From Actinoplanes oblitus (lineage in GTDB: Bacteria > Actinomycetota > Actinomycetes > Mycobacteriales > Micromonosporaceae), in NCBI RefSeq assembly GCF_030252345.1, contig NZ_CP126980.1, positions 9,061,501 to 9,125,500 of the forward strand: 64,000 nt of DNA, in the 5' to 3' direction. The translations under genes and the position numbers were made by a program. The notes under the pieces were generated by a model, which saw nothing but the letters and a program-made list of their open reading frames with translations, ran no database searches and was not told the DNA's origin. Shown here piece after piece: positions 52,273-61,192 of the stretch; position 1 is the stretch's first letter; each line of letters begins with the position of its first letter.

Positions 52273-53247
52273 GTGAAATTGCTCGTCACCGGCGGCGCCG
52301 GATACGTCGGCAGTGTGACCAGCCGGCTGCTGCTCGACGCCGGCCACGAGGTCGTGGTGCTGGACAGTCTCCGGACCGGATTCCGCGAGGCGGTCGCCCC
52401 GGACGCCACCTTCGTCGAGGCGGACATCGCCGACGCCGCGCGGGTGCTCACCCCGGACGCCGGCTTCGACGCGGTGCTGCACTTCGCCGGGCTGATCGCG
52501 GCCGGCGAGTCGATGGCCAAGCCGGAACTGTACTGGCACGAGAACGTGGTGAAGTCGCTCGCCCTGCTGGACGCGATCCGGGCCGCCCGGGTGCCCCGGG
52601 TGATCTTCTCGTCCACCGCGGCGGTCTACGGCAATCCGGTCGAGATCCCGATCAGCGAGACCGCGGCCAAGGCGCCGACCAGCACGTACGGGTCCACCAA
52701 GCTGACCTTCGACCTGGCGCTGACCTCGGAGACGTTCGCGCACAACCTGGCCGCCGTCTCGCTGCGCTACTTCAACGTGGCAGGGGCGTACATCGCCGGC
52801 GAGCACGAGATCGGCGAGCGGCACGACCCGGAGACCCACCTCATCCCGATCACCCTGCAGGTGGCCGCCGGCAAGCGGGACAAGCTGCAGCTCTTCGGCG
52901 ACGACTACCCGACCGTCGACGGCACCTGCGTGCGCGACTACATCCACGTCGAGGACCTGGCCCGGGCGCACCTGCTGGCCCTGGAGGCAGCCACCCCCGG
53001 CGAGCACAAGATCTACAACCTGGGCAACGGCAACGGTTTCTCCAACCGCCAGGTGGTCGAGGCGGCCCGCGAGGTGACCGGCGCGGCGATCCCGGTGGAG
53101 ATCGCGCCCCGCCGCGACGGCGACCCGGCCACCCTGGTCGCGTCCGCCGACCGCGCCCGCACGGAACTGGGATGGGTGCCCCGGAAGAACACCCTGCAGG
53201 CGATGATCGGCGACGCTTGGACCTTCTACCGCAAGCACGTGGCATGA
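52273..53247 (+). CDS. galE: UDP-glucose 4-epimerase
   Basis: A 324-residue short-chain dehydrogenase-type epimerase converting UDP-galactose and UDP-glucose. NAD loop VTGGAGYVGSVTSRLLLDAG, FAGLIAAGESM, the catalytic YGSTK (SSTAAVYG before it), and RYFNVAGAYIAG are intact. GTG start after AGAAAGGG. Upstream a TTGACT (52169-52174) and TAGGAT (52197-52202) occur but are 22 bases apart, so the promoter is uncertain. 31 bases before galK; the two form the Leloir pair. Confidence 0.95.
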   Translation: MKLLVTGGAGYVGSVTSRLLLDAGHEVVVLDSLRTGFREAVAPDATFVEADIADAARVLTPDAGFDAVLHFAGLIAAGESMAKPELYWHENVVKSLALLDAIRAARVPRVIFSSTAAVYGNPVEIPISETAAKAPTSTYGSTKLTFDLALTSETFAHNLAAVSLRYFNVAGAYIAGEHEIGERHDPETHLIPITLQVAAGKRDKLQLFGDDYPTVDGTCVRDYIHVEDLARAHLLALEAATPGEHKIYNLGNGNGFSNRQVVEAAREVTGAAIPVEIAPRRDGDPATLVASADRARTELGWVPRKNTLQAMIGDAWTFYRKHVA

Positions 53248-53278
53248 GCTACGCCGACCGCCCCGAGAGAGGCACCCG

Positions 53279-54487
53279 ATGAGCGACATCTCCGCCGAGG
53301 CCGCCGCCTCCCCCAAGGCCGGCGCCTCCCCCGAGGCCGGCGGTATCGCCGCCGAGGCCGCCGCCGCCTTCGCCGAGGCCTACGGCGGGCAGCCGGCCGG
53401 CCTGTGGGCGGCGCCCGGCCGGGTCAACCTGATCGGCGAGCACACCGACTACAACGACGGCTTCGTGCTCCCCTTCGCGCTGCCGCAGCGCACCGTCGCG
53501 GCGGCCGGCCCGTCCCCGGACGGCACCTTCTCGATCTGCTCCACCCTGGCGCCGGAGCCGGTGACCTTCGGCCTGGAGACCGCGCCCGGCGAGGTGACCG
53601 GCTGGGGCGCGTACGTCGCCGGGGTGGTGTGGGCGCTGCGTGACGCCGGCTTCGAGCCGCCGGCCGCGCGCCTGGCGATCGCCTCCGACGTGCCGCTCGG
53701 CTCCGGCCTGTCGTCGTCGGCGGCACTGGAGTCGGCGGTGCTCACCGCGCTGGTCGAGCTGGGCGGCCTGGACGTGCCGCTGGAGCGCCGGCCGGCGATC
53801 GCCCAGCGGGCCGAGAACCTGTACGTCGGCGCGCCCACCGGCATCCTCGACCAGTCCGCGTCGATCCGCTGCGAGGCCGGCAAGGCGCTGTTCCTGGACT
53901 GCCGGTCGTACGCCGTCGAGCAGATCCCGTTCGACCTGGCCGCCGCCGGCCTGGCCATCCTGGTGATCAACAGCAACGCCCCGCACCAGCACGTCGACGG
54001 CGAGTACGGCGCCCGCCGCAAGAGCTGCGAGGAGTCCGCCGCGATCCTGGGCGTGCCCGCGCTGCGCGACGTCGGCGTGCCCGAGCTGCCGGCCGCGCTC
54101 GACCGGCTCGGCGACGAGGTGCTGCGCAAGCGCACCCGGCACATCGTCACCGAGAACCAGCGGGTGCTCGACACCGTCGAACTGCTCCGCGCCGGCCGGG
54201 TCCGCGAGATCGGGCCGCTGCTGACCGCCTCACACGCCTCGATGCGCGACGACTTCGAGATCACCGTGGCCCAGGTCGACGTGGGCGTGGAGTCGGCCCT
54301 CGCCGCCGGCGCCCACGGCGCCCGGATGACCGGCGGCGGCTTCGGGGGCTGCGTCCTGGCCCTGATCGACGCCGACCGTGCCGAGGCGACCGCCGCCGCG
54401 GTGGCCGGCGCCTATGCCGAGCGAGGCTTCGCCGCCCCGACCAGCTGGGTCGCCACGGCCGGCCCCGGAGCCGGAAGACTACGGTGA
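53279..54487 (+). CDS. galK: Galactokinase
   Basis: A 402-residue GHMP kinase phosphorylating galactose at C1. The galactokinase signature GRVNLIGEHTDYNDGFVLPF, the ATP loop PLGSGLSSSAALESA and the third motif MTGGGFGGCVLALI are intact. The first about 30 residues are an Ala/Glu-rich leader with a short internal repeat (ASPKAGASPEAGG), longer than usual. ATG start with GAGAGAGG upstream. No galT is seen here. Confidence 0.95.
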   Translation: MSDISAEAAASPKAGASPEAGGIAAEAAAAFAEAYGGQPAGLWAAPGRVNLIGEHTDYNDGFVLPFALPQRTVAAAGPSPDGTFSICSTLAPEPVTFGLETAPGEVTGWGAYVAGVVWALRDAGFEPPAARLAIASDVPLGSGLSSSAALESAVLTALVELGGLDVPLERRPAIAQRAENLYVGAPTGILDQSASIRCEAGKALFLDCRSYAVEQIPFDLAAAGLAILVINSNAPHQHVDGEYGARRKSCEESAAILGVPALRDVGVPELPAALDRLGDEVLRKRTRHIVTENQRVLDTVELLRAGRVREIGPLLTASHASMRDDFEITVAQVDVGVESALAAGAHGARMTGGGFGGCVLALIDADRAEATAAAVAGAYAERGFAAPTSWVATAGPGAGRLR

Positions 54488-54553
54488 CACCGCCCGCCGG
54501 TCCGGGCCGCGGACGAACCCACCCCGGACCGGATCGGTAACGGCGAGCCGCAC

Positions 54554-54722
54554 CACGCCGGCCGGACACCACGGGCGTGCGGAATGCCGGCGACCGGCCA
54601 CGGACACTCCCACGCCGGCCGAGCACGGTGGGCATGCGGGATGCTGGTGACCGGCCACGGACACCCCACGCCGGCCGAGCACCGTGGGGGTTCGGGGTGA
54701 CAGTGACCAGCCACGGGCAATG
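54554..54722. repeat. Three tandem 56-57-base repeats downstream of galK
   Basis: Units start at 54554, 54611 and 54667, each beginning CACGCCGGCCG and containing TGACCGGCCACGGACAC-like ends; the third copy is the most diverged. No gene is supported. Confidence 0.8.
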
Positions 54723-54724
54723 AA

Positions 54725-54771
54725 GGGGCCGGCGATCGCTCTGGACGCGCAGCGGCCAGATCGCCGGCCCC
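54725..54771 (+). terminator. Hairpin after galK
   Basis: A perfect 13-base stem (54725-54737 with 54759-54771, GGGGCCGGCGATC) with a 21-base loop directly follows the tandem repeats. It could end the galEK transcript, though it lies about 240 bases after the stop. Confidence 0.5.
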
Positions 54772-54865
54772 GGCCCGCGCGGGAGCATGCGATCCGCACC
54801 CCAGCGGACGCGCGTAAATGACGATCCTGATTTTGATCTTGATGCTGTCCGGGTATGGCTCGGCT

Positions 54866-55075
54866 ATGACCACTGAGCCCACCACGCGTGACGAAGAGAA
54901 CGAGCCGAACGAGTTCGGCTTCTCCGGCGAGCCGAGCCTGCCCGAACCGCACCAGGCCCCGCACCTGGCGGAGGGCGAGGGCGAGCGGATCGCGGTCCCC
55001 TCCGGCGACCTCACCGGCGCCATCACCGAGGCGATCGAGGAGGCCTCCGAACAGCGCCGCCACGACGAGGACTGA
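54866..55075 (+). CDS. Small acidic hypothetical protein
   Basis: A 69-residue protein, MTTEPTTRDEENEPNEFGFS onward, rich in Glu and Asp, with PSLPEPHQAPHLAEGEGERI and a helical end TGAITEAIEEASEQRR. No membrane segment, Cys or known motif. An in-frame ATG at 54818 would add a hydrophobic leader (ILILILMLSG) but lies in less gene-like sequence. There is no clear ribosome site. It sits between two tandem-repeat arrays, so confidence is moderate. Confidence 0.6.
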   Translation: MTTEPTTRDEENEPNEFGFSGEPSLPEPHQAPHLAEGEGERIAVPSGDLTGAITEAIEEASEQRRHDED

Positions 55076-55080
55076 GCGCC

Positions 55081-55218
55081 CGCGGCGACCCGCCCGAAGC
55101 CGGCCGGACTCGCGCCGGTGATGCCCCGCGGCGACCCACCCGAAGCCAGCCGGACTCGCGCCGGTGATGCCCCGCGGCGACCCGCCCGAGGCCGGCCGGA
55201 CTCGCGCCGGGGGATGCT
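55081..55218. repeat. Three tandem 46-base repeats
   Basis: Units start at 55081, 55127 and 55173 (CGCGGCGACCC), are nearly identical and each contains CGGACTCGCGCCGG. The unit differs from that of the 57-base array on the other side of the small acidic gene. There are no unique spacers, so it is not CRISPR. Confidence 0.85.
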
Positions 55219-55318
55219 CGAAGCGACCGTTCGGGCATCCCCCACCTGGCCTTTCACCCGATCACCCGCAGGAGCGAGACCAGGGGGGCGGCAGCCGGGC
55301 GGCCGCTATCGTGAGCGC

Positions 55319-56128
55319 ATGGGGTTGAGCCCACCGGATCTTCACGATGACACCGAGCAAGGCGTCTCCGTCCACGTCGACATCGGCGCCGACGCCGCCG
55401 TCTCGCTGCTCACGGTTCGCGGCTCCTGGGACGACCGGCTCCGCCGGCACACCTCGGTCTCGCTGCGTCAGTGCTTCACCGAGCATCCGGACGCGCTGAT
55501 CGTCGACCTCAGCCGGCTGCTCGACCCGCACAGCGCGAGCGTGCCCACCTGGACCACGGCGCGGGCGGTCGCGGCCACCCTGCGGCCGCCGGTGCACCTG
55601 GCCCTCTGCGTGCCGCCGGATCTCCCGCTGGCCGACCGGATGCAGGGTCTGGGCGCCGGGCGGTTCCTGCCGGTCTACGCGAAGGTGCGCCAGGCCCGGG
55701 TGGCGGTGGCCGGCCGGATTCCGGACGGCGAGCGGCTGGTCGCCACGCTGCCGCCGGACACCGACGCGCCGAGCGCGGCCCGCAACCTGGTCAGCGACGC
55801 CTGCCTGGCCTGGGGACTGACGACGCTGCTGCACCCCAGCCGGCTGGTGATGTCGGAGCTGGTGACGAACGCCGTGGAGCACGCCGGCACGGAGATCCGG
55901 GTGGTGGTGACCCGGCGTGGCGCCGGCCTGCACCTGTCGGTGGGCGACGGCGACCCGCGGATGCCGCGGATGCTGCGCCCGGCCCGGCCACGCAAGGGCA
56001 TGCCGCTCGACGAGCGCGGGCGCGGCCTGCGGACGGTGAGCGAGACGGCCGAGCTGTGGGGCGCGGTGCCGACCGAGAACGGGAAAGTCGTGTGGGCGAC
56101 GGTCCGGGAGCGCCGGACCGTCGCCTGA
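55319..56128 (+). CDS. STAS domain fused to an anti-sigma-type HATPase
   Basis: A 269-residue fusion. Residues about 15-115 look like an anti-anti-sigma STAS domain (VSLLTVRGSWDDRLRRHTSV, ALIVDLSRLLDPHSASVPTW; the usual phosphorylatable Ser site is in LLDPHSAS). Residues about 140-265 are an RsbW-type ATPase: MSELVTNAVEHAG (N box), GDGDPRMP and GRGLRTVSETAELWG. Such kinases bind sigma factors or phosphorylate STAS partners; both partners in one chain suggests self-regulation. The ATG at 55319 is chosen; the frame upstream runs through the repeats. Convergent with cysN. Confidence 0.83.
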   Translation: MGLSPPDLHDDTEQGVSVHVDIGADAAVSLLTVRGSWDDRLRRHTSVSLRQCFTEHPDALIVDLSRLLDPHSASVPTWTTARAVAATLRPPVHLALCVPPDLPLADRMQGLGAGRFLPVYAKVRQARVAVAGRIPDGERLVATLPPDTDAPSAARNLVSDACLAWGLTTLLHPSRLVMSELVTNAVEHAGTEIRVVVTRRGAGLHLSVGDGDPRMPRMLRPARPRKGMPLDERGRGLRTVSETAELWGAVPTENGKVVWATVRERRTVA

Positions 56129-56143
56129 GGCGGTGCCGGGTTG

Positions 56144-56183
56144 CGGAGTCCGACCGGGGCCTCGGGCACCCGGCCGGACTCCG
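56144..56183. terminator. Bidirectional terminator between the STAS-HATPase gene and cysN
   Basis: A 15-base stem with one mismatch (56144-56158 with 56169-56183) in a 64-base convergent gap; outer AGGCGG/CCGCCT pairing can extend it. Confidence 0.75.
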
Positions 56184-56192
56184 TGCCTCCGC

Positions 56193-57491
56193 CTAGGACG
56201 CCTCGATGATCATGCCGGCCGCGACCGTCCGGTTGGTGGCCTCGTCGATCAGGATGAAGCCGCCGGTGGTGCGGTTGCGCCGGTACTCGTCGGCGAGCAG
56301 CGGCACCGTGGTGCGCAGCCGGACCCGGCCGATCTCGTTGAGCCCGAGCGCCTGCGCCGACTCGTCGCGGTGCAGCGTGTTCACGTCGAGGCGGTACTGC
56401 AGGCCGCGCACCACGGTCCGGGCGGTCCGGGTGGTGTGCTTGATGGTGTACTTGCCGCCGACCCGCAGCGGGGCGGTCTCGTCCATCCAGCAGACCATCG
56501 CCTCGATGTCCTGGGCGGGCGTCGGCGCGTTGTGCGGCCGGCAGATCATGTCGCCGCGCGAGATGTCGATCTCGTCGGTCAGCCGGACCGTCACCGACAT
56601 CGGCGGGAACGCCTCGTCGACCGGCCCGTCGGCGGTGTCGATCGAGGAGATCTTGCTGGTCAGCCCGGAGGGCAGCACCATCACGTCGTCGCCGGGCTTG
56701 AGCACGCCGGAGGCGACCTGACCGGCGTAACCCCGGTAGTCGGTGACGGTGGTGGACTGGGGACGGATCACGTACTGCACCGGGAAGCGCACGTCGACCA
56801 GGTTGCGGTCGCTGGCGATGTGCACGTGCTCCAGGTGGTGCAGCAGGGACGGGCCCTCGTACCACGGCGACTTGTCCGAGCGGGAGGCGATGTTGTCGCC
56901 GTTGAGCGCGGAGATCGGGATGATCGTCAGGTCGGGGGCGTCGAGCTTGGCCGCGAACGAGGTGAACTCGTCGGCGATCCTGTCGTACACCTCCTTGTCC
57001 CAGTCGACCAGGTCCATCTTGTTGATGCAGAGCACCAGGTGCGGGACCCGCAGCAGGCTGGTCAGGAACGCGTGCCGGCGGGACTGCTCGACCAGGCCCT
57101 TGCGCGCGTCGACCAGGATCAGCGCCAGGTCGGCGGTGGAGGCGCCGGTGACCATGTTCCGGGTGTACTGGATGTGCCCGGGGGTGTCCGCGATGATGAA
57201 CTTGCGCTTCGGCGTGGCGAAGTAGCGGTACGCCACGTCGATGGTGATGCCCTGCTCCCGCTCGGCGCGCAGGCCGTCGGTGAGCAGCGCGAGGTTGGTG
57301 TACTCGTCGCCGCGAGACGCGCTGGCCGCCTCGACCGCCTCGAGCTGGTCCGCGAAGATCGTCTTGGTGTCGTAGAGCAACCGCCCGATGAGCGTGGACT
57401 TGCCGTCGTCGACGCTGCCGGCGGTGGCGAACCGCAGCAGGTCCATGTTGCGCGCGGCAGCGGCGTCCGGTTCCAGAACTGCCTGGCTCAT
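56193..57491 (-). CDS. cysN: Sulfate adenylyltransferase, GTPase subunit
   Basis: A 432-residue EF-Tu-like GTPase that drives APS formation with CysD. G motifs: AGSVDDGKSTLIGRLL (P loop), DTPGHIQYTRNM (switch II) and NKMD; domains 2 and 3 follow. No APS kinase domain is fused. ATG start; its first bases share one T with the cysD stop (TGATG). Confidence 0.96.
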   Translation of the reverse strand: MSQAVLEPDAAAARNMDLLRFATAGSVDDGKSTLIGRLLYDTKTIFADQLEAVEAASASRGDEYTNLALLTDGLRAEREQGITIDVAYRYFATPKRKFIIADTPGHIQYTRNMVTGASTADLALILVDARKGLVEQSRRHAFLTSLLRVPHLVLCINKMDLVDWDKEVYDRIADEFTSFAAKLDAPDLTIIPISALNGDNIASRSDKSPWYEGPSLLHHLEHVHIASDRNLVDVRFPVQYVIRPQSTTVTDYRGYAGQVASGVLKPGDDVMVLPSGLTSKISSIDTADGPVDEAFPPMSVTVRLTDEIDISRGDMICRPHNAPTPAQDIEAMVCWMDETAPLRVGGKYTIKHTTRTARTVVRGLQYRLDVNTLHRDESAQALGLNEIGRVRLRTTVPLLADEYRRNRTTGGFILIDEATNRTVAAGMIIEAS

Positions 57492-58402
57492 CAGAAGTAA
57501 CCCTCTCGCTTGCGGTCTTCCATCGCGGCCTCGCTGACCTTGTCGTCGCCGCGGGTCGCGCCGCGCTCGGTGATCCGGGTGGCGGCGACCTCGTCGATCA
57601 CCTTCTCGACGGTGTCCGCCTCGGAGAGCACCGCGGCGGTCTGCGACGCGTCACCGACGGTGCGGTACCGCACCCGGCGGACCTGCGAGGTCTCGCCGTC
57701 GCGCAGCCGGATGAACTCGTTGACCGCGTAGAACATCCCGTCGCGCTCGACGACCTCGCGGTCGTGGGCGTAGTAGATGCTCGGCAGCGGCACCCGCTCC
57801 TTGGCGATGTAGTGCCAGATGTCCAGCTCGGTCCAGTTGGACAGCGGGAAGACGCGGATCGACTCGCCCGGGTGGTGCCGGCCGTTGTAGAGCGCCCAGA
57901 GCTCGGGGCGCTGGTTCTTCGGGTCCCACTGGCCGAACTCGTCGCGGAAGCTGAACATCCGCTCCTTGGCGCGCGCCTTCTCCTCGTCGCGGCGGGCGCC
58001 GCCGAAGAGGGCGTCGAAGCGGTATTTCTCCACCGCGTTGAGCAGCACCGGGGTCTGGATCCGGTTGCGGGTGCCGTCCGGCAGCTCGCGGACCAGGCCG
58101 GTGTCGATCGCCTCCTGCACACTGGCGATCACCAGGTTCAGTCCGAGGGCGGCGACCCGGCGGTCCCGGTACTCCAGCACCTCGGCGAAGTTGTGCCCGG
58201 TGTCGACGTGCATCACCGGGAACGGGATGCGCCCCGGGGCGAACGCCTTCTCCGCGAGGCGGAGCATGACGATCGAGTCCTTGCCGCCGGAGAAGAGCAG
58301 CACCGGGCGCTCGAACTCGGCCATGACCTCCCGCATGACGAAGATGCTCTCGGCTTCGAGAGCATCCAGATGCGAGACGCGATAGTCCTTCGTCTGGCTC
58401 AT
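57491..58402 (-). CDS. cysD: Sulfate adenylyltransferase, catalytic subunit
   Basis: A 303-residue PP-loop ATP pyrophosphatase making APS from ATP and sulfate. SGGKDSIVMLRLAEKAF is the PP loop, DTGHNFAEVLEYRD and FPLSNWTELDIWHYIA are family blocks. Operon with cysN; cysQ lies 51 bases upstream on the same strand, completing a sulfate-activation group. cysH and a free cysC are not in the window. Confidence 0.96.
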   Translation of the reverse strand: MSQTKDYRVSHLDALEAESIFVMREVMAEFERPVLLFSGGKDSIVMLRLAEKAFAPGRIPFPVMHVDTGHNFAEVLEYRDRRVAALGLNLVIASVQEAIDTGLVRELPDGTRNRIQTPVLLNAVEKYRFDALFGGARRDEEKARAKERMFSFRDEFGQWDPKNQRPELWALYNGRHHPGESIRVFPLSNWTELDIWHYIAKERVPLPSIYYAHDREVVERDGMFYAVNEFIRLRDGETSQVRRVRYRTVGDASQTAAVLSEADTVEKVIDEVAATRITERGATRGDDKVSEAAMEDRKREGYF

Positions 58403-58453
58403 CAGTTCAAACCCCAGCTCATTCTGCGATTTTCCACGGCCATGGCCGGTTCG

Positions 58454-59350
58454 TCATTGTGGCGGAAGATGCTTGCTGATCGCAGCAAGCAACCGAGGAG
58501 CGAGATCTTTGCGACAAACGACCAGGTCAGGCAACTTCGGATCGGCCTCGTTATAGCGCAGCGGCGAGCCGTCGATGCGTGACGCGTGCAACCCCGTGGC
58601 TAACGCCACAGCGACCGGTGCCGCGGAGTCCCACTCGTACTGGCCGCCGGCGTGCACGTAGGCGTCCGCCTCACCGCTGATCACCGCGGCGATCTTCACC
58701 CCGGCCGAGCCCATCGGCACCAGCTCGGCGCCCAGGTCCTCGGCGAGCGCGGTGACGAAGGCCGGCGGGCGGGTGCGGCTGGCGGCGATCCGGATGGCGC
58801 CGCCGGTGGCCGACTCGAGCGGCATCGGCGGGTAGGCCGGCGGGTTGTCGGTGGCGATGGTGCGGTGCCGGGCCGGCATGGCGACCGCCCCGGCGGACAG
58901 ACAGGACGCGTCCGACTTGCACGAGTCGGCGGTCCACAGCGCCACGTGCACCGCCCAGTCGGTACGCCCCTCCTCGGAGAACTCCCGGGTGCCGTCCAGC
59001 GGGTCGACGATCCACACCCGCGACGCGCTCAACCGGTCCGGGCGGACCACGTCCGGCTCACCGTCGCGCCAGGCCATCCGGGAGTGCTCGTCCTCCTCGG
59101 AGAGCACCGCGTCGGCCGGGCGCCAGCGGGCCAGCTCGGTGCGCAGCAGCTCGTGCGCGGCCTTGTCGCCGGCCGCTTTGAGCGCCTTGCCGTCGGCGTG
59201 CCCGAGCTCGGCGCGGACCCGCATCAGTTCCTGGCCGGCGCGGTCGGCGAGCCACCGGGCGAACGCGGCGTCGATCACCGGTGGTGCGCCGCCCTCGACG
59301 CCCTCCCGGGGCGTCGCCGCGCGCGCGGACGCCTTCGTCTGCTCGCCCAT
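58454..59350 (-). CDS. cysQ: 3'(2'),5'-bisphosphate nucleotidase, CysQ-like
   Basis: A 298-residue inositol-monophosphatase-fold enzyme. Metal ligands are in LSEEDEHSR and VDPLDGTREFSEEG; the second site is EWDSAAPVAVA. It removes the 3' phosphate of PAP/PAPS and fits beside cysD-cysN. A 25-residue Ala-rich leader precedes the fold. ATG start, 27 bases after the sugar transferase side; same strand as cysDN. Confidence 0.9.
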   Translation of the reverse strand: MGEQTKASARAATPREGVEGGAPPVIDAAFARWLADRAGQELMRVRAELGHADGKALKAAGDKAAHELLRTELARWRPADAVLSEEDEHSRMAWRDGEPDVVRPDRLSASRVWIVDPLDGTREFSEEGRTDWAVHVALWTADSCKSDASCLSAGAVAMPARHRTIATDNPPAYPPMPLESATGGAIRIAASRTRPPAFVTALAEDLGAELVPMGSAGVKIAAVISGEADAYVHAGGQYEWDSAAPVAVALATGLHASRIDGSPLRYNEADPKLPDLVVCRKDLAPRLLAAISKHLPPQ

Positions 59351-59377
59351 CGTCTCGCTCCTTCGTCCAACCGAACG

Positions 59378-61054
59378 TCAGTACGCTCCCGACGAGCGCA
59401 CCACCGCTGTCATGGTGCGCAGCAGGATCACCAGATCCAAACTGAGCGACCAGTTCTCGACATAGCGCAGGTCGAGCCGGACCGCTTCCTCCCAGGAGAG
59501 GTCCGACCTGCCGGACACCTGCCACAAACCGGTCATCCCCGGCTTGACGGCCAGCCGGCGCCGCACGTCGTCGGCGTAGGCGGCAACCTCCGTCGGCAAC
59601 GGCGGCCGCGGTCCGACCAGCGACATCTGCCCGGACAGCACGTTCAGCAGTTGCGGGAGCTCGTCCAGCGAGAACCGGCGCAACCACCGACCGACCGGGG
59701 TCACCCGCGGGTCGTCGCGGATCTTGAAGAGCACACCGTCGTGCTCGTTCAGATGCCTCAGCTCGGTCAACCGGGCCTCGGCATCCAGGTACATGCTGCG
59801 GAACTTGAAAATCCGGAACATCTGCCCATCGCGTCCCACACGTACCTGGCGAAAGAGTACCGGGCCGCGTGACGTGAGTCGCACGCAGAGCGCCACCCCG
59901 ATCAGCACCGGGGCGAACAGAATCAGCAGCAGCAGCGCGCCCACCCGGTCGACCAAGTCCTTCACCAGGCGGGATCCGCCGTGCAGCCGGGGATGCTCGA
60001 CGTGCAGCATGGGCAGCCCGTCGAACGGCCGGATCGTGGTGCGCGCCCCGGCCACGTCCACCAGCGCGCTGGCCACCACCAGGTCCACCTCGTCGCGCTC
60101 CAGGCGCCAGGCCAGCCGGCGCACCGCCGCGCCGTCCAGTTCCGGACAGCTCAGCACCACCACGGTGTCCGCGTCGGCCTGCTCGACAGCCGCCGCCACG
60201 TCCTCGAAGCTGCCGTAGACCGGCAGGTCCACCTCGATCCCGTCGGCGCCCGGCGGCAGGCAGGCGCCCACCACCTCGAGGCCGTGGTACCGCTCGCGGC
60301 GCAACTGGCGGGTGATGCCGATCACCGACAGCTCGTGCCCGACCACGATCACCCGGCGCAGCGCGTCGCCCCGGGCGCGGGCCAGGTGCAGCCGTTTGCG
60401 CAGACCGAACCGCAGCACCAGCACCGCGGCGACCGCGGCCGGCAGCGCGGCCAGCACATAGGACCGGGCCAGATCCAGATTCAGGGCGTACGAGAGGAGC
60501 GCCACCCCGGCGATCAGCCCGACCCCGCCGCGGATCACCCGCTGGTACTCGTCGGTGCCGACGAACAGATAGCGCCGCTCGTACGCCCGGGACACCGCCA
60601 GCACCGCGAGCAGCACCACCGGCAGCAGGGCGGACAGGAGCAGATACGCCCGGTGGTAGCTCGCCACGCCGGCGCCGACTCCGGCCGTCAGGTCGGCCAG
60701 CACCAGGGAGCGGACGTACCGCTTCTCCCACCGCTGCCGCCGGGACAGCACCGCGTGCCGGCCCCGGGGCCGGATGAACGGCCGGGTGGCCGCGGACCGG
60801 TTGCGCCGCTCGGACCAGTGCCGGTCCATCGCCTGATTGCGCTCCCGGCCGGCCGCGCCGGGCACCGACGCGCCGGACGGCGGCGGGCTCAGCGGCGCCA
60901 CCGGCACCGGGATCCGCGCGTTGCGGCCGGAGGTGTGCCGCAGCGGTGGCTGCTGCGGGCCCTGATTGACCGGGGACTCGGCCCGGATGGCCGGTAGATC
61001 GAGGGTGGGCTCGGTCAACGCGTCCAAACGGCTTTCGGACACGTCCTGCGACAT
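59378..61054 (-). CDS. Polyprenyl-phosphate sugar-1-phosphate transferase (WbaP/CpsE-like)
   Basis: A 558-residue initiating enzyme that places a sugar-1-phosphate on undecaprenyl phosphate. An N-terminal Pro/Arg-rich leader of about 110 residues precedes four membrane helices, a CoA-binding-like Rossmann domain (RRVIVVGHELSVIGITRQLR) and a fifth helix. The catalytic C-terminus has KFRSMYLDAEARL, FSLDELPQLLNVLSGQMSLV, GPRPPLPTEV and KPGMTGLWQVSGRSDLSWEE. It may start the repeat unit of an exopolysaccharide, perhaps the one made by the cluster at 5-22 kb, although it lies 37 kb away. Start ATG at 61054; same strand as cysQ. Confidence 0.92.
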   Translation of the reverse strand: MSQDVSESRLDALTEPTLDLPAIRAESPVNQGPQQPPLRHTSGRNARIPVPVAPLSPPPSGASVPGAAGRERNQAMDRHWSERRNRSAATRPFIRPRGRHAVLSRRQRWEKRYVRSLVLADLTAGVGAGVASYHRAYLLLSALLPVVLLAVLAVSRAYERRYLFVGTDEYQRVIRGGVGLIAGVALLSYALNLDLARSYVLAALPAAVAAVLVLRFGLRKRLHLARARGDALRRVIVVGHELSVIGITRQLRRERYHGLEVVGACLPPGADGIEVDLPVYGSFEDVAAAVEQADADTVVVLSCPELDGAAVRRLAWRLERDEVDLVVASALVDVAGARTTIRPFDGLPMLHVEHPRLHGGSRLVKDLVDRVGALLLLILFAPVLIGVALCVRLTSRGPVLFRQVRVGRDGQMFRIFKFRSMYLDAEARLTELRHLNEHDGVLFKIRDDPRVTPVGRWLRRFSLDELPQLLNVLSGQMSLVGPRPPLPTEVAAYADDVRRRLAVKPGMTGLWQVSGRSDLSWEEAVRLDLRYVENWSLSLDLVILLRTMTAVVRSSGAY

Positions 61055-61192
61055 CCCACGAACCCCCCGTCACGTCGGCGGCGCGCCGGGAAGCGGGCGC
61101 CTGTGGTGACCAACGGACGGACGGCGGAGCCGTCACGGCATGACTAGGCGTACAAATCGACCCAAACGGTCATGCCATTCCAGCCCGGACCA

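Noticed and set aside
54554..55218. Possible CRISPR arrays
   Set aside because: The units are tandem with no unique spacers between them, and no cas gene is present.
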